A stretch of 64,000 nucleotides of DNA from Isoetes taiwanensis (lineage: Eukaryota > Streptophyta > Lycopodiopsida > Isoetales > Isoetaceae). Location: assembly GCA_021234155.1 (NCBI GenBank), contig JAJEKV010000032.1, positions 16,408,208-16,472,207 on the forward strand. The letters are read 5' to 3'. Below the pieces are notes generated by a model. That model was not told the origin of the DNA. It worked only from the letters and a program-made list of their open reading frames with translations, and made no database searches. Made by a program: the position numbers and the translations under genes. This document shows positions 22,157 through 33,419 of this stretch, one piece after another (position 1 is the stretch's first letter; every line of letters begins with the position of its first letter).

Positions 22157-22783
22157 AGCTGAGTGGAAGCCACAGAGTCTGGATAACGAAAAAAGGGAAG
22201 GGGAAAATTCGTTGCGTACATAAAATGAATTAAGAATTAGGGTTTTGAAAGAGTAATAATGTAGGAAGCGTATAGTTATACTATAAGATTTCCTAATGGT
22301 TGAGGCTTGTATTCGTATGTGATACCGTATTTTGCTGACGGTGGCAAGTGAGATTCCTAACCCTAGAATATTGGGCGGGCATATTGGCGTTCCGGAACGC
22401 TGGTTGGGCGCAGGTGTTGGTGTCGCCATGGGCTTCTGCAGGGATGGCGGAGCTTCTGGTGATGTGTCCGCTTTCTGGTTTGTTTCCTTATTTGGTTGGG
22501 TGGATGAGCTTGCGAATCTCTTCATGTTCTCTTCTTTCCATTGGCTGTTGCGGCGGATTTCTTCAGCGGGGTATTCCTGTGGGCACCGGATCTCTGCAGT
22601 GGAGAATGGGGACCCAGACCCAGGAATAGGGAACTTTACATTTGCTAATGTTCCATTTTAATTCCTGTGTTTCTTTTTTGTCTTGTAGTTGTTGCTCTGT
22701 TTTCCTCAATCTTCACAGGCTAGGCTTCTGTAGAGCCAAGTTTCCGGTTGGCTGATGCCTCAGGTAAGCCAAGGGCATTGGAC

Positions 22784-22806
22784 TTTTGTTGGGGTTCGAT
22801 TCCCCA
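22784..22806 (+). repeat. T-arm/B-box-like hairpin relic
   Basis: 'TTGGGGTTCGATTCCCCAA' forms a perfect stem around a TTCGATT loop and contains a pol III B-box match (GGTTCGATTCC). It resembles the 3' hairpin of the Replitron-like elements at 32.5 and 47.7 kb; no complete tRNA cloverleaf surrounds it. Confidence 0.5.
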
Positions 22807-24795
22807 AGCCCTGGGCTTCGTCATATAATACTGCTTATTACACGGACTTCATGACACGATATGAGGCTAAGCAACGGTTCCGGGCCTTGGAATCCCAGAT
22901 TTCTACATCAAGAAGGCTTCATCGTTGGATTGAAGGAGAAATACTACGGTATGTCTGCGGCCGGTTGTTAGCTCTCGGCGAAGACTTTGTGCGGGAGGGA
23001 GGACATGGGTGGCCTCTATTCTGCCGGAATTGATCCCACGTTCTTGGCCCCAAATCGCCAAATCGATGAGTTCTAAGTTCATAAACCGGGCTTACATGGA
23101 TTGTTAGAATTTCTTGCCGGTATGTACAAACTTGTTCTGCGAGAACTTTGAAAGCCCCGGTTTGTATCGGGGATCCTAATCGATGATCGAGAACTATTGG
23201 TGCCTCCTTAGAAACCGGGTCAAATAATGTGGGCCCCATCGTTGACCCCATCTTGACTTGCATTTGAGGGCTAGAATTGCGCCCCATGGCATATGCTGTG
23301 GCATATGCCAGCATCCAATGGCCCAAAAAAATTTTGAGACACCCGAAACGATAATACACCCGAAACGATAATTAAGTTCGAACTATTGGAACTACATATA
23401 CTTTGCCCAATTCGTTTTGGGTTGGGAAAGGGTATTCTGGCAGTGGTTAGGACTATGATTTCAGTGTCGTATTGTATAGAAAATGGTATAATTTGCCATG
23501 TGGGAGGAGCTTGAATGGTTATTGCTATTTTGGATGCTTTGCAACTCCCCTTTTTCTAGGAATTAGTCCTCTATGCCATAGGTTCCAATTTAGAAAGCAT
23601 GTGAAGGCGGCAGGCGGATAGGAGCCGCACAAGGTGGTCACGTGAACATGCCGGATTTGCAGGTTGGAAGTTGGAAGCGGACCTGCGTTTCTATCATATC
23701 GATTGCGGCATGGAGCTCTCAAATTTGAGCATGGCAAAGAGATGAAAGACGTTAAGCACTCTATTTCGGAGCAGTACCGCACCAGGCGTGGAAAGAGGCA
23801 GAGGTATGCAGGTTTCAGCGGAGATTTTGGATTCTAATGGGCTCTGCCTGAATCGGCTTATTATTGCCAAAGGGCTGCTAGCTGGGGTTCTACGAAGATT
23901 TAATTAATGGGTCCGTTTTGACCCACAGGTGAGCCATGAAATTCCGACTGGGCATGAAAGTTCTGGGCATTTGTGGTTGAAATTCCCCTGTAGCTTTTCG
24001 TTCTTTTCACAGATCCGGAAGAGCAACAGATTTCTTGATGATCCTGCGGCTTGTGGTGAGGCCATTGTGTCGTAAGCCAATGCAGGGATTCGGTGGGGTA
24101 GTGTGTTCGAGCTATGGCAACTTTGAACAGGCAGGCGCTATGGCAGAAGGCTATACCATTAGTTGTTTTCTATTTTGCTTCTCTTTTATTTTTGCTTCAA
24201 CCATGTGTTTGGTTTACACCATTGACAGTGGCATGCATTTTTTCTCTTTATATGGGTAATACGAACCAATCTTTCGTTTTTTCCGTACTTAATGGGATGT
24301 TTACATCTTGTTTTCTGGACCATTGATCTGAGGAATATTCTCAGATCAAGGGTCCTTAATTTTTTACACACGTACCCCACGAAAGTTTCAATGGTGCAAA
24401 ACAGACCAATGGTTCGTGCCAAAAACAAACAAACAAAAAAAAAAAAAAAAATTTTGCAAAACCCATTGAAGGCGGCTATGGACTGCCGAAATGAACAGAA
24501 GGGCTAACAGAAGTGCTAATAGCTGAGCTTGACCCCATCGGCCAGGCCTGTCCCATGGTCAGGCAAATCTGCATCAGTGCAAATCGGCCTCCATTTGAAA
24601 TATAGAGATTAGCATGGCCGTGCATAAGATTATGTAGTAAGGAAAGTTCTAGTTGAGGAAATTCCACGGTTTCCGAGGCAGAGGCGCCAGACGAGGCGGC
24701 ACCCAAGCGGCCAAGCCCCAGTGCCGCCGAGTCTGGCGGCCCGCCAAGGTAATATTCCTGAGGGAATATTCTGAGACAAAGAACTTTCCCTTACG

Positions 24796-25366
24796 TAATG
24801 AACTGTTAGTGAGAATTACGATTAGTTACCAACAGTTTTAATCTCGGATCTCCCTACTATGGCGAGCACTGCACAAAATACAGAAGGGATAGAAGGCGTA
24901 TGATACATAGAAGGCATAGCCGGCCAGATCGCAAACAAAGAAGACTTGATGTAGAACAAAGAAACTCTGTGCTAAGAAACCCTGTGCTAAGAAATGGAGC
25001 TTCCGGATTCATAGCAGAGCAAAAAAAATGGCCGCTATGATCACAAGCTTTCTTCTGCTCCTATTTGTTCTCGCTTGGCAATGGCTATGGATAAACTTGT
25101 GTTGGTGCAGATCTGTGTTGGTGCATAACTCGACTATGGCGCTGCGCTTGAGACCTTGTGTTATGTGCTAAGAAACCATGCGGAAACCCTATCTTGGTGA
25201 GAGCTCAGCTATGGCATGGCGCTGCGAGAAACCCTATGCTAAGAAACCATGGGGAAGAAATGCTTCCGGAAGAAAGCTTGAGCGGCGCCACCTTACACAG
25301 CGGAGGAACATTAATGGGATTTAAAATGAGTGGAATAATGCAGTAATTCTCACTAACTGTTCATTA
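24796..25366. repeat. Inverted-repeat-bounded segment (possible MITE)
   Basis: Arms 24796-24819 (TAATGAACTGTTAGTGAGAA...) and 25343-25366 are reverse complements with one mismatch over 24 bases, both with outer ends TAATGAAC. The 520-base interior has no ORF of note and repeats 'ctatgctaagaaacc'-like phrases. No target duplication was found, so its transposon family is unknown. Confidence 0.5.
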
Positions 25367-25751
25367 TGTATTACAAGAAATTTATTGCGGCGGTGTTGTG
25401 AGGGTAGCCAACTATTAACGTCCAATGTTTAAAAATATAAAGCATGTTCAGTAATGCATTTGTATCACTTAAAACGAATCAACAGATGTCAAACACGTGG
25501 TTCGTTCTTTTTATATCACATGTCCAGTTGGATGCTGCCTAGTGGCGTGACGTTAAAACTACTATCTATCTATCATTTTTTTGTTGGCAACAAAAGATCC
25601 AACCGAGCATTCTAGAATTTTCATTATTATGTGGTGGGAAATGCATTTGTGTTTGCACTAACACATCATGGAATCAACTTGCAAAGGTTATAATGTTATT
25701 GTTTTAAATTGGTGATGTTATAGGATCCTACCCAAGGGCATATATTCTTCT

Positions 25752-27090
25752 TGTGATGCTCCCCGAATCCATATGATGCTCCCATCGTATAAATATAGGA
25801 AATTTCCCTCCCATGGCGACTCCATCACCACGAAAAGGCCCTCCGTCTGATTCGGACCACTTGTGATGGCCAAGTGTCCAGGTGAAGGACATGGAGGTGT
25901 CATTCGCCCCACGCCTTCTATGGGAATCCTATATAGTGGAAGCGTACATACATGTTAGCACCTGGCAACAATACTAATAATTAATATGCCACCACGAAGG
26001 GTGGCCCATCATCATCAGTACAACTAACAACAGAATACCAATATAACAAAGGATATACACCATAAATAAGGGCTCTACCTCAGGCTCAGACTCATGGGGA
26101 TCAACTGACAGTCAAGGCCTCCGGATAACAGCAGACATAAGTATAACATGGCGTTGACTGGCATAGAACAATGGCTAGGGCAGTCCACTCCATCCGCCCC
26201 CTCCTGTGCACACTTTGCAGATAGGCTAAATCCTGCTATGGCATGGTTGTAGCCTTCCGGAGACGCAATCTCATGGATTCACCCTATGAGACTACTCTGG
26301 GTTACATCTCCCCGGGTCCAATAAAGGAGGAAAGGGATGAATCCCCTCCAGAATCGCAATGATTCCATGGGTGTGCTAGAGGATACGTGCCACTAGGTGT
26401 TCACACGTCCGTACCTGACTTACCCCCCTAAATCTACGCAAAGTCCAGGACGTCCATATAGGCATATGTCCTCCGATCCAGGGGGTGTCAGACCCATATC
26501 CGGCCCACACACAGCGACCGACTATAAGTCTAGCACACTGTAGGAGTCCCAGTAGCCACGCTCAGCAAGGCTCCGCCCCCACTTCACTAGCTGTGTCGGT
26601 TATTTGGTGTTGAACCACATCATAACATCCACAGCCCGATGGTCTCTTGTGCACAGGCCGCATTTACTGGGTTTTAAGGGTTCTAACTAGGAACATCTCT
26701 ACTTCTAGATGGCCTTTTGGTCTCTACCCCTCCCCCCTCCCTCTTACCCAGACAATACAGGAGGAACAGAAAGAAAGTTGTCCTTATGCGTCCATCCATC
26801 CATAGCTTCTAATAGAACATAAAATAGAGATTAACCATACATCTATTCATATAAGGGTTAATCTTATCTATCTTCTACAGGGTTAATCCAAGCGATCTAC
26901 GTACTAACCAGAATCAAGCTAGATCTACTATCTCTCTGGTTCTCCATCCTTCTGGCTGGGGCAAGGTTGAACAACAGTTCCTCCTCCACCAATCTCTCTC
27001 CCAATTCGAATTGGGGCAGATTGAGGTGGCAGCCCCAATTTTGGTGTCCCAAATTGGCAAGCCTGCCTTGCCCAATCGGTGGCAACTCTA
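25752..27090 (-). repeat. Isolated LTR of the histone-element family
   Basis: It starts TGTGATGCTCCCCGAAT and tracks the 14266-15881 LTR through the 'ctcccatggcga', 'ggccctccgtct', 'ggacatggaggtgtcattcg' and 'tacatgttagcac' landmarks down to the 'ccatccttctggctggggcaag' and 'ccaattcg...' region. It then loses similarity where the minisatellite begins. No internal element sequence is obvious on its left flank, so it is a solo LTR, a truncated element, or has a degraded primer site. Confidence 0.8.
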
Positions 27091-29875
27091 GGTTAACATG
27101 GTATGGCATGTTTGAGCCACCTTGGCATGTTGGAGTCTCGGTGGTATGTTGGAGCCTAGGTGGCATGTTGGAGCCACCTTGGCATGTTGGAGTCTAGGTG
27201 GCATGTTTGAGCCACCTTGGCATGTTTGAATCTAGGTGGCATATTGGAGCCTAGGTGGCATGTTTGAGCCACCTTGGCATGTTGGAGCCTAGTTGGCATG
27301 TTCGAGCCTAGGTGGCATGTTGGGCCTAGGTGGCATGTTTGAGACACCTTGGCATGTTGGAACCTAGGTGGCATGTTGAGCCAACGTTAGCATGTTGGAG
27401 CCAATGTGGCATTTTGGAGCCTCGATGGTATGTTGGAGCCTAGGTGTCATGTTTGAGCCACCTTAGCATGTTGGCGCCTAGGTGGCATGTTGGAAACCAC
27501 GTGTCATGTTTGAGCCACCGTGGCATGTTGGAGCCTAGGTGGCATATTTGAGCGACCTTGGCATGTTGGAGCCTAGGTGGCATGTTGGAGCACACGTGGC
27601 ATATTTGAGCTTAGCATGTTTGAGCCACCTTGGCATGTTTGAGCCACCTTAGCATGTTTGAGCCACCTTGACATGTTGGAGCCTAGGTGACATGTTGGAG
27701 CCCATGTACCATGTTTCAGCCACCTTCGCATGTTTGAACCACCTTGGCATGTTTGAGCCTGGATGGCATGTTGGAGCCTAGGTGGCACATTGGAGCCACC
27801 TTGGCATGCTTGAGCCTATGTGGCAAGTTGGAGCCTAGGTGGCATGTTTGAGACACCTTGTCATGCTGGAGCCTAGGCGGCATGTTGGAGCCCACGTGGT
27901 ATGTTTGAGCCACCTTGGCATGTTGGAGCCTAGGTGGCATGTTGGAGCCACCTTGGCATGTTTGAGCCGAGGTGGCATGTTTGAGCCGAGGTGGCATGTT
28001 TGAGCCACCTTGGCATGTTGGGGCCTAGGTGGCATGTTGGAGCCACCTTGTCATCTTTGAGCCCAGGTGGCATGTTGGAGCCGAAGTGGCATGTTTGAGC
28101 CAACCTTAGCCAAGGTGGCATGTTACGTGGCATGTTTGAGCCACCTTGGCATGTTGGAATCTAGGTGGTATGTTGGAGCCACCTTGGCATGTTGGAGCCT
28201 CGGTGGTATGTTGGAGCCTAGGTAGGCATGTTTGAGCCACCTTGGCATGTTGGAGTCTAGGTGGCATGTTGGAAACCACGTGGCATGTTTAAGCCACCTT
28301 GGCATATTTGAGCCTAGGTGGCATGCTTGAGCACCTTAGCATGTTTGAGCGACTTTGGCATGTTGGAGCCTAGGTGGCATGTTGGAGCACACGTGGCATG
28401 TTTGAGCCACCTTGACATGTTTGAGCCTAGGTGTCATATTGGAGACTAGGTGGCATGTTTGAGCCACCTTGGCATGTTGAGCCTAGGTAATATGTTGGAG
28501 CCGACGTGCCATGTTTGAGCCAACTTGGCATGTTAGAGCCTAGGTGGCCTTGGAGCATGCGTGGCATGTTTGAGCCACCTTGGCATGTTTAAGCCTGGGT
28601 GGCATGTTGGAGCCTAGGTGGCATGTTTAAGCCATCTTGGCATGTTGGAGCCTAGGTGGCATGTTTGAGCCACCTTGGCATGTTGGAGCCTAGGTGGCAT
28701 GTTTGAGCCACCTTGGTGTGTTTGAGCCTAGGTGGCATTTTGGAGTCCACATGGCATGTTTGAGCCACCTTGGCATGTTGGAGCCTAGGTGGCATGTTGG
28801 AGCCCGCATGGCATGTTTGAGCCACCTTGGTATATTTGAGTCTAGGTGGCATATTGGAGCCTAGATGGCATGTTGGAGCCCGCGTGGCATGTTTGAGCCA
28901 CTTTGGCATATTTGAACCACCTTGGCATGTTTGAGCCTAGGTGGCATGTTGGAGCCTATGTGGCACGTTTGAGCCACCTTGGCATGTTGGAGCCCAGGTG
29001 GCATGTTGTGAGCCACCTTGGCATGTTGGAACCTAGGTCGCATGTTGGAGCCCGCGTGTGTTTGAGCTACCTTGGCATGTTTGAGCCTAGGTGGCATGTT
29101 GGAGCCTAGGTGCCATGTTTGAGCCACCTTGGCATGTTGGAGCCTACGTGGCATGTTGGAGCCCACATGGCATGTTTGAGCCACCTTGGTATGTTGGAGC
29201 CTAGGTGGCATGTTGGAGCCCACGTGACATGCTTGATCTTAGGTGGCATGTTTGAGCCTAGGTGGCATGTTGGAGCCCACGTGGCATGTTTGAGCCACCT
29301 TGGCATGTTGGAGCCTAGGTGGCATGTTGGAGCCTACGTGGCATGTTTGCGACTAGGTGGCATGTTGGAGCCAACCACATTGGCATGTTTGAGCCTGGGT
29401 GGCATGTTGGAACCTAGGTGGCACATTTGAGCCACCTTGGCATGTTGGAGCCTAGGTGGCATGTTGTGAGCCACCTTGGCTTGTTGGAGCCTAGGTGGCA
29501 TCTTGTAGCCTGCGTGGCATGTTTGAGCTACCTTGGCATGTTTGAGCCTAGGTGGTATGTTGGAGCCTAGGTGAGATGTTTGAGCCACCTTGGCATGTTG
29601 AAGCCTAGGTGGCATGTTGTGAGCCACCTTGGCTTGTTGGAGCCTAGGTGGCATGTTTAGCCTGCATGGCATGTTGTAGCTACCTTGGCATGTTTGAGCC
29701 TAGGTGGCATGTTGGAGCCCAGGTGACATGTTTGAGCCACCTTGGCATGTTGGAGCCTAGGTGGCATGTTTGAGCCACCTTGGCATGTTGGAGGCCACGT
29801 GGCATGTTTGAGCCACCTTGGCAAGTTGGAACCCACGTGGCATGTTAGAGTGGGTGTGGCATGTTTGAGTCCTTT
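27090..29875. repeat. 2.8 kb minisatellite of 19/38-bp units
   Basis: About 145 units of 19 bases alternate between two forms, GGCATGTTGGAGCCTAGGT and GGCATGTTTGAGCCACCTT, making a 38-base higher-order unit. Units are 80-100% similar by eye, with a few indels (for example near 28110 and 29380). Because neither strand's consensus has stop codons, long open frames occur on both strands (for example minus 28861-29223 and plus 29110-29430) with a 19-residue period; these are not genes. The array starts inside an LTR relic. Confidence 0.95.
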
Positions 29876-32519
29876 AAAAAATACCTATATGATGCCAAAC
29901 CAGTGTCTATCTTTGGTTCTTTGTATCAATATGTCTTCTACAAGTTGCCAAGTGATGGATGTCTTCAAGTTTCACGCTCTACAAGCTCACACACACACAC
30001 ATGTATGAAGTAAAATGCTAGTGAGTGTGTCAAGCATGCATACAGCTCTTTTATGCCACCATTTTGTGGCACTATTGGCATGTGGACAACTTGGTCATAC
30101 ATGGATTCTTAGAAAACCATAAAGAACCACACCTCGAAAAAACACTACCTTAGAAAACAACACCTTAAAAAAAACATCCCTTCAAAAAACCATACCGCCT
30201 GAGAAAACAACACATCCTTAAAGAAGAAACTACACCTCCTTAAGAAACCACACATTGTTAAGAAAAGAAGTTACGGCTCCCTAAGAAAAACTACAGCATA
30301 TCCTTGAAAAACCACACTTCCATATAACTACGTGTAGGTTTTTCCAAATCTTAAAAAAAAACAATCCGTATTTTGTTTTTACTGTTGTTTTCAGATGTGG
30401 ACCAAATGTTGGGGTTGTAATGTTTACAAAGGAACATGTAGAGCATGCATGCATGCCTTGATCCCAAGCCACAATTTGGTTTGCATGATCGTATTATTTG
30501 TGTTTTGATCACAACATTCAGCCTTATTGATCACACATAGCAAATCACAACATTCAACCTTATTGATTACACATTCTGCCTTATTGATCTTATTCTGCCT
30601 TATTTGATCACAAACAATCAACCTTATTGATCACACATTCTGCTGTATGAAGTTACCCAGAATGCTGTACCCAGAATGGAAAGTTTAATTTCGCAATTCC
30701 ATATAAGATAGAACTCTAAAAAAATCTCTTGCTTGATTTCGCATTCTCTGCCACAACTACGCCAGCAAAGCTGAGGAAAATAGATGCTCTGTTTTCGGCT
30801 ATATCTGGCGCAACTTGGAGATTTTGGAGTCCAACTTGAAGAAGAGAATAAGCGCTTTGGAGTCCGAATACAGAATACAGATTTGGAGCAGACAACTAAA
30901 AAAGCCAGGCTTCTAGAATGCACAACGATTTAAGCCCCATTCTAAAATTTCGTCACTTATGGCTCCGATTTCTGCGATGATGATGCAGACATGCAAGCCT
31001 CACACATTCCTCAAGCTTGTATTTATTAGTAAATTTGATCAAAGACTAACAAACGAAAGATTTGAAGAAATGGACCAAACAGGGTAAATGCAACCGCAAT
31101 GCATAAATTTGGGATAAAATCGTATCAGATGCCACAAAAGACATTGGAATTTCAAGCCTAAAACTTCATTCTAGCAATCAGAAACAAAATGACACTAACC
31201 CTGATTAAAACAGAGCTGTGTTTTTCAGATTTAGCCCTATTTTGGCCGAAACAGAGCCGGGCACTCAGGGTATCAGCAAGAAATTTATGAAGCAAGATAA
31301 ATATGGATTAAACAAGAGAATACTGGATGAATCTGCAGCGATTATTATGAGAATTTTATGAGGGCGCCAGAGTAACTCTGCTGCCTCAATGCTTGCATTG
31401 CATGCTTCATAAAACCCGACAGCCGGTTTCTGTTATAAGTAGATGGAACGATTTTTCTTGCACCTGTGTCAAGTCCGGCAGTCTGTTAATTTTCTTCTGT
31501 GGAAATCAGTGACAGTGAAAGAAATGTCAACAAAAACGCCTTAATCGGATCAATTTACGTATTTCACGCATGGCAATTTTGCGGAAAGATGGGCATTTTC
31601 CACGAACCACAAAGATACGTATTTTCGGTGCCATTGCTCTCAGTCTAATCAACCGGTTTTCTCAGCCTAATCTATCATGGATTTTTTAGCCTAATCAGTC
31701 GATTTTCCAAATAAAATTTGTGGGCCTCTTGAATAAATTTCTGATACGAAACATCTTATGCTCCAGATTTGTGCAAAGCTTAGAAAAAATTTGGAAGTGC
31801 TTTGGGAGAAATTAGCTTTTGTACCTGATTGAATTTAAGCCTTTTAGATCGAATTCAAATGTCCTGGTTTTGTCTAATGCAACTCCTGCCAGAATGGAGA
31901 GCTTTCAATCAGTTAAAAAGCGAAAAAAAAAAATAAAATTGAAGCGAAACTGCAAGGGCGGAACTCCTTCTCTGTACCTGATTGCTACTATAAAACACTT
32001 CCTTGATCGACTGTAGCCCTTCCTCAATCGCCAATTGCAAAGAAAATTGTCGGAGAAAGAGTTAAGAACAAAAAAAAATTCTTTTCTGGAAAAAGCTCTT
32101 CAAGAACAGCCGTAGAAATTTAATTCTAAGAATTAATTACCGGTGGATATCGTCCACCCAAAAAAAATATATTCTCGTGGAAACCCTTCCGTGCTTCAAT
32201 AAGGAAACCCTTCCGGATTTCAAGAAAATTTGGAAGGGTTTCTATATTGAGACTTGGAAGGGTTTCAGTTTTTTTTTAATAACCCCAATCGGGAGGAGAT
32301 TATAAATTTGGAGTGTATTATAAATTTTTTTAGCCATTGGATGCAGGCATATTGCACAACATATTCCACCTCATCAAATTTTGGCCCTTCAATGCAAGTC
32401 AAGATGGGGTCAAATCCATCCTATTTGACTTACCCCTTAGAGCCATTCCATGGTTATATATCCTAGAAGCATAATTTCGGCCACATAATTTAAGCAGTGG
32501 CCACCACATAAATTACAAT
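29876..32519. other. Intergenic, no supported gene
   Basis: An A-rich stretch at 30110-30320 repeats 'agaaaccacac'-like phrases. At 30507-30650 an imperfect tandem of about 22-27 bases around 'attgatcacacattctgcctt' is repeated about five times. No coding frame is recognisable. Confidence 0.55.
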
Positions 32520-32523
32520 GAGC

Positions 32524-32602
32524 CTGGGGAGTCGAACCCCAGTATAATTTCCATGCTCATCCAAGCATAGCATGCATCCCACAAAAGGGATGCCTGCTAT
32601 GC
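32524..32602 (-). repeat. Two-hairpin 3' end of Replitron-like copy 1
   Basis: Hairpin A at 32524-32542: CTGGGG stem, 7-base loop with TTCGACT on the minus strand. Hairpin B at 32565-32602: 16-base arms (GCATAGCATGCATCCC and its complement, one mismatch) with a 6-base loop. On the minus strand hairpin B precedes A. The same arrangement with different stem sequence but preserved pairing is at 47708-47786. Confidence 0.8.
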
Positions 32603-32931
32603 CCAGGGTCCGAAGCCCACGAAGACATCAAACAAGTTAGTCCTATTTATGAAACATAGATAAAAAGTGACCTCATAATGGTCCCTAACCAATTTCAGTT
32701 TAATCACAATCATTAACAAACCATTTCCCACAACCAGCATAATCACAATCATACATTAACTCAAAACAGACTTTACAATGTTGAAGGACACTCAACCAGG
32801 TGAACGAAGTTGAGCTCCCCAATACCAAGGTGCTCCTGCAAGCACTACAACACGAATCCAGATCAACGTCCATGAACTTTACATACAAATAACAAACTAA
32901 CAAAACATAAACACCAAAACATGTAACAGAA

Positions 32932-33414
32932 CTAGTTCATAGCCGAGCCACTTTGCGCATGCCTTATCACCGCATCTAATTGACGTATCTCCTGCACAAG
33001 TAATGTCCTTGCAAGGCTCATATGAGAATGCAATATGTGCAATTTAGAAACAGGCACACCCAAGTGCTCCCACTCCACAATAGATATAACACTGTCAATG
33101 GACATGTAGAAGGCCCTAAGCTGCCGCCTAAGCACACGCAGTGATGCCGCAATCCGATGCGCCTCAGTGCCAACATGAATAATGTTATTAACAAACTCCT
33201 GAGCGAAGAACGCTGCCTCTGGTTCAGCTGAATACACAATAGGATCGGGATGGGATGCATCTATGGCAGATGAAATGAAAGACTCGGGAAATGACACAAC
33301 TGGCTCGTCCACGCCAACAACTGGTTCCAGATCAGTCTCATGACTCCTATAACTGTACAACAAACAAAAGCATGAAAACAAAGAAACTGAACTGTACAAC
33401 CAACACCCAAGCAA
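32932..33414 (-). CDS. Conserved second ORF of Replitron-like element
   Basis: The frame encodes 160 residues; the first 25 or so may be upstream read-through. The conserved part begins around 'SFISSAIDASHPDP' and includes 'EFVNNIIHVGTEAHRIAASL', 'LRRQLRAFYMSIDSVIS' and 'LLVQEIRQLDAVIRHA'. The copy at 47991-48401 is about 60% identical by eye over 115 residues with only conservative changes in the helical C-terminal part, so the protein was under selection in the family. It is predicted all-helical, with no signal peptide or known motif. Function is unknown; a DNA-binding or oligomerising partner of the HUH protein is a guess. Confidence 0.65.
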   Translation of the reverse strand: MLGCWLYSSVSLFSCFCLLYSYRSHETDLEPVVGVDEPVVSFPESFISSAIDASHPDPIVYSAEPEAAFFAQEFVNNIIHVGTEAHRIAASLRVLRRQLRAFYMSIDSVISIVEWEHLGVPVSKLHILHSHMSLARTLLVQEIRQLDAVIRHAQSGSAMN

Positions 33415-33419
33415 GTTTA

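Larger units (their letters stand above)
22157..25751. other. Intergenic, no supported gene
   Basis: The bL9 promoter must lie just above 22156. A plus-strand frame at 22755-23033 and others are not recognisable. A GGGGTTCGATTCCCC hairpin sits at 22784-22806 and an inverted repeat pair at 24796-24819/25343-25366. An A-run lies at 24435-24450. Otherwise nothing recognisable. Confidence 0.5.

Noticed and set aside
22784-22806. tRNA gene
   Set aside because: Only a T-arm-like stem is present; no acceptor, D or anticodon arms could be paired around it. The same holds for the hairpins at 32.5, 47.0, 47.5 and 47.7 kb.
22755-23033. 92-codon plus-strand open frame
   Set aside because: It overlaps the hairpin relic, and its translation resembles nothing I recognise.
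27156-29672. Many open frames on both strands encoding Met-Pro-Pro-Arg/His-Leu-Gly-Ser-rich repeats
   Set aside because: They are a by-product of a stop-free 19-base tandem repeat; the period 19 is read in three frames in turn and both strands are open alike.
27090-29875. CRISPR-like array
   Set aside because: Units are contiguous with no unique spacers, and the context is a plant nuclear genome.
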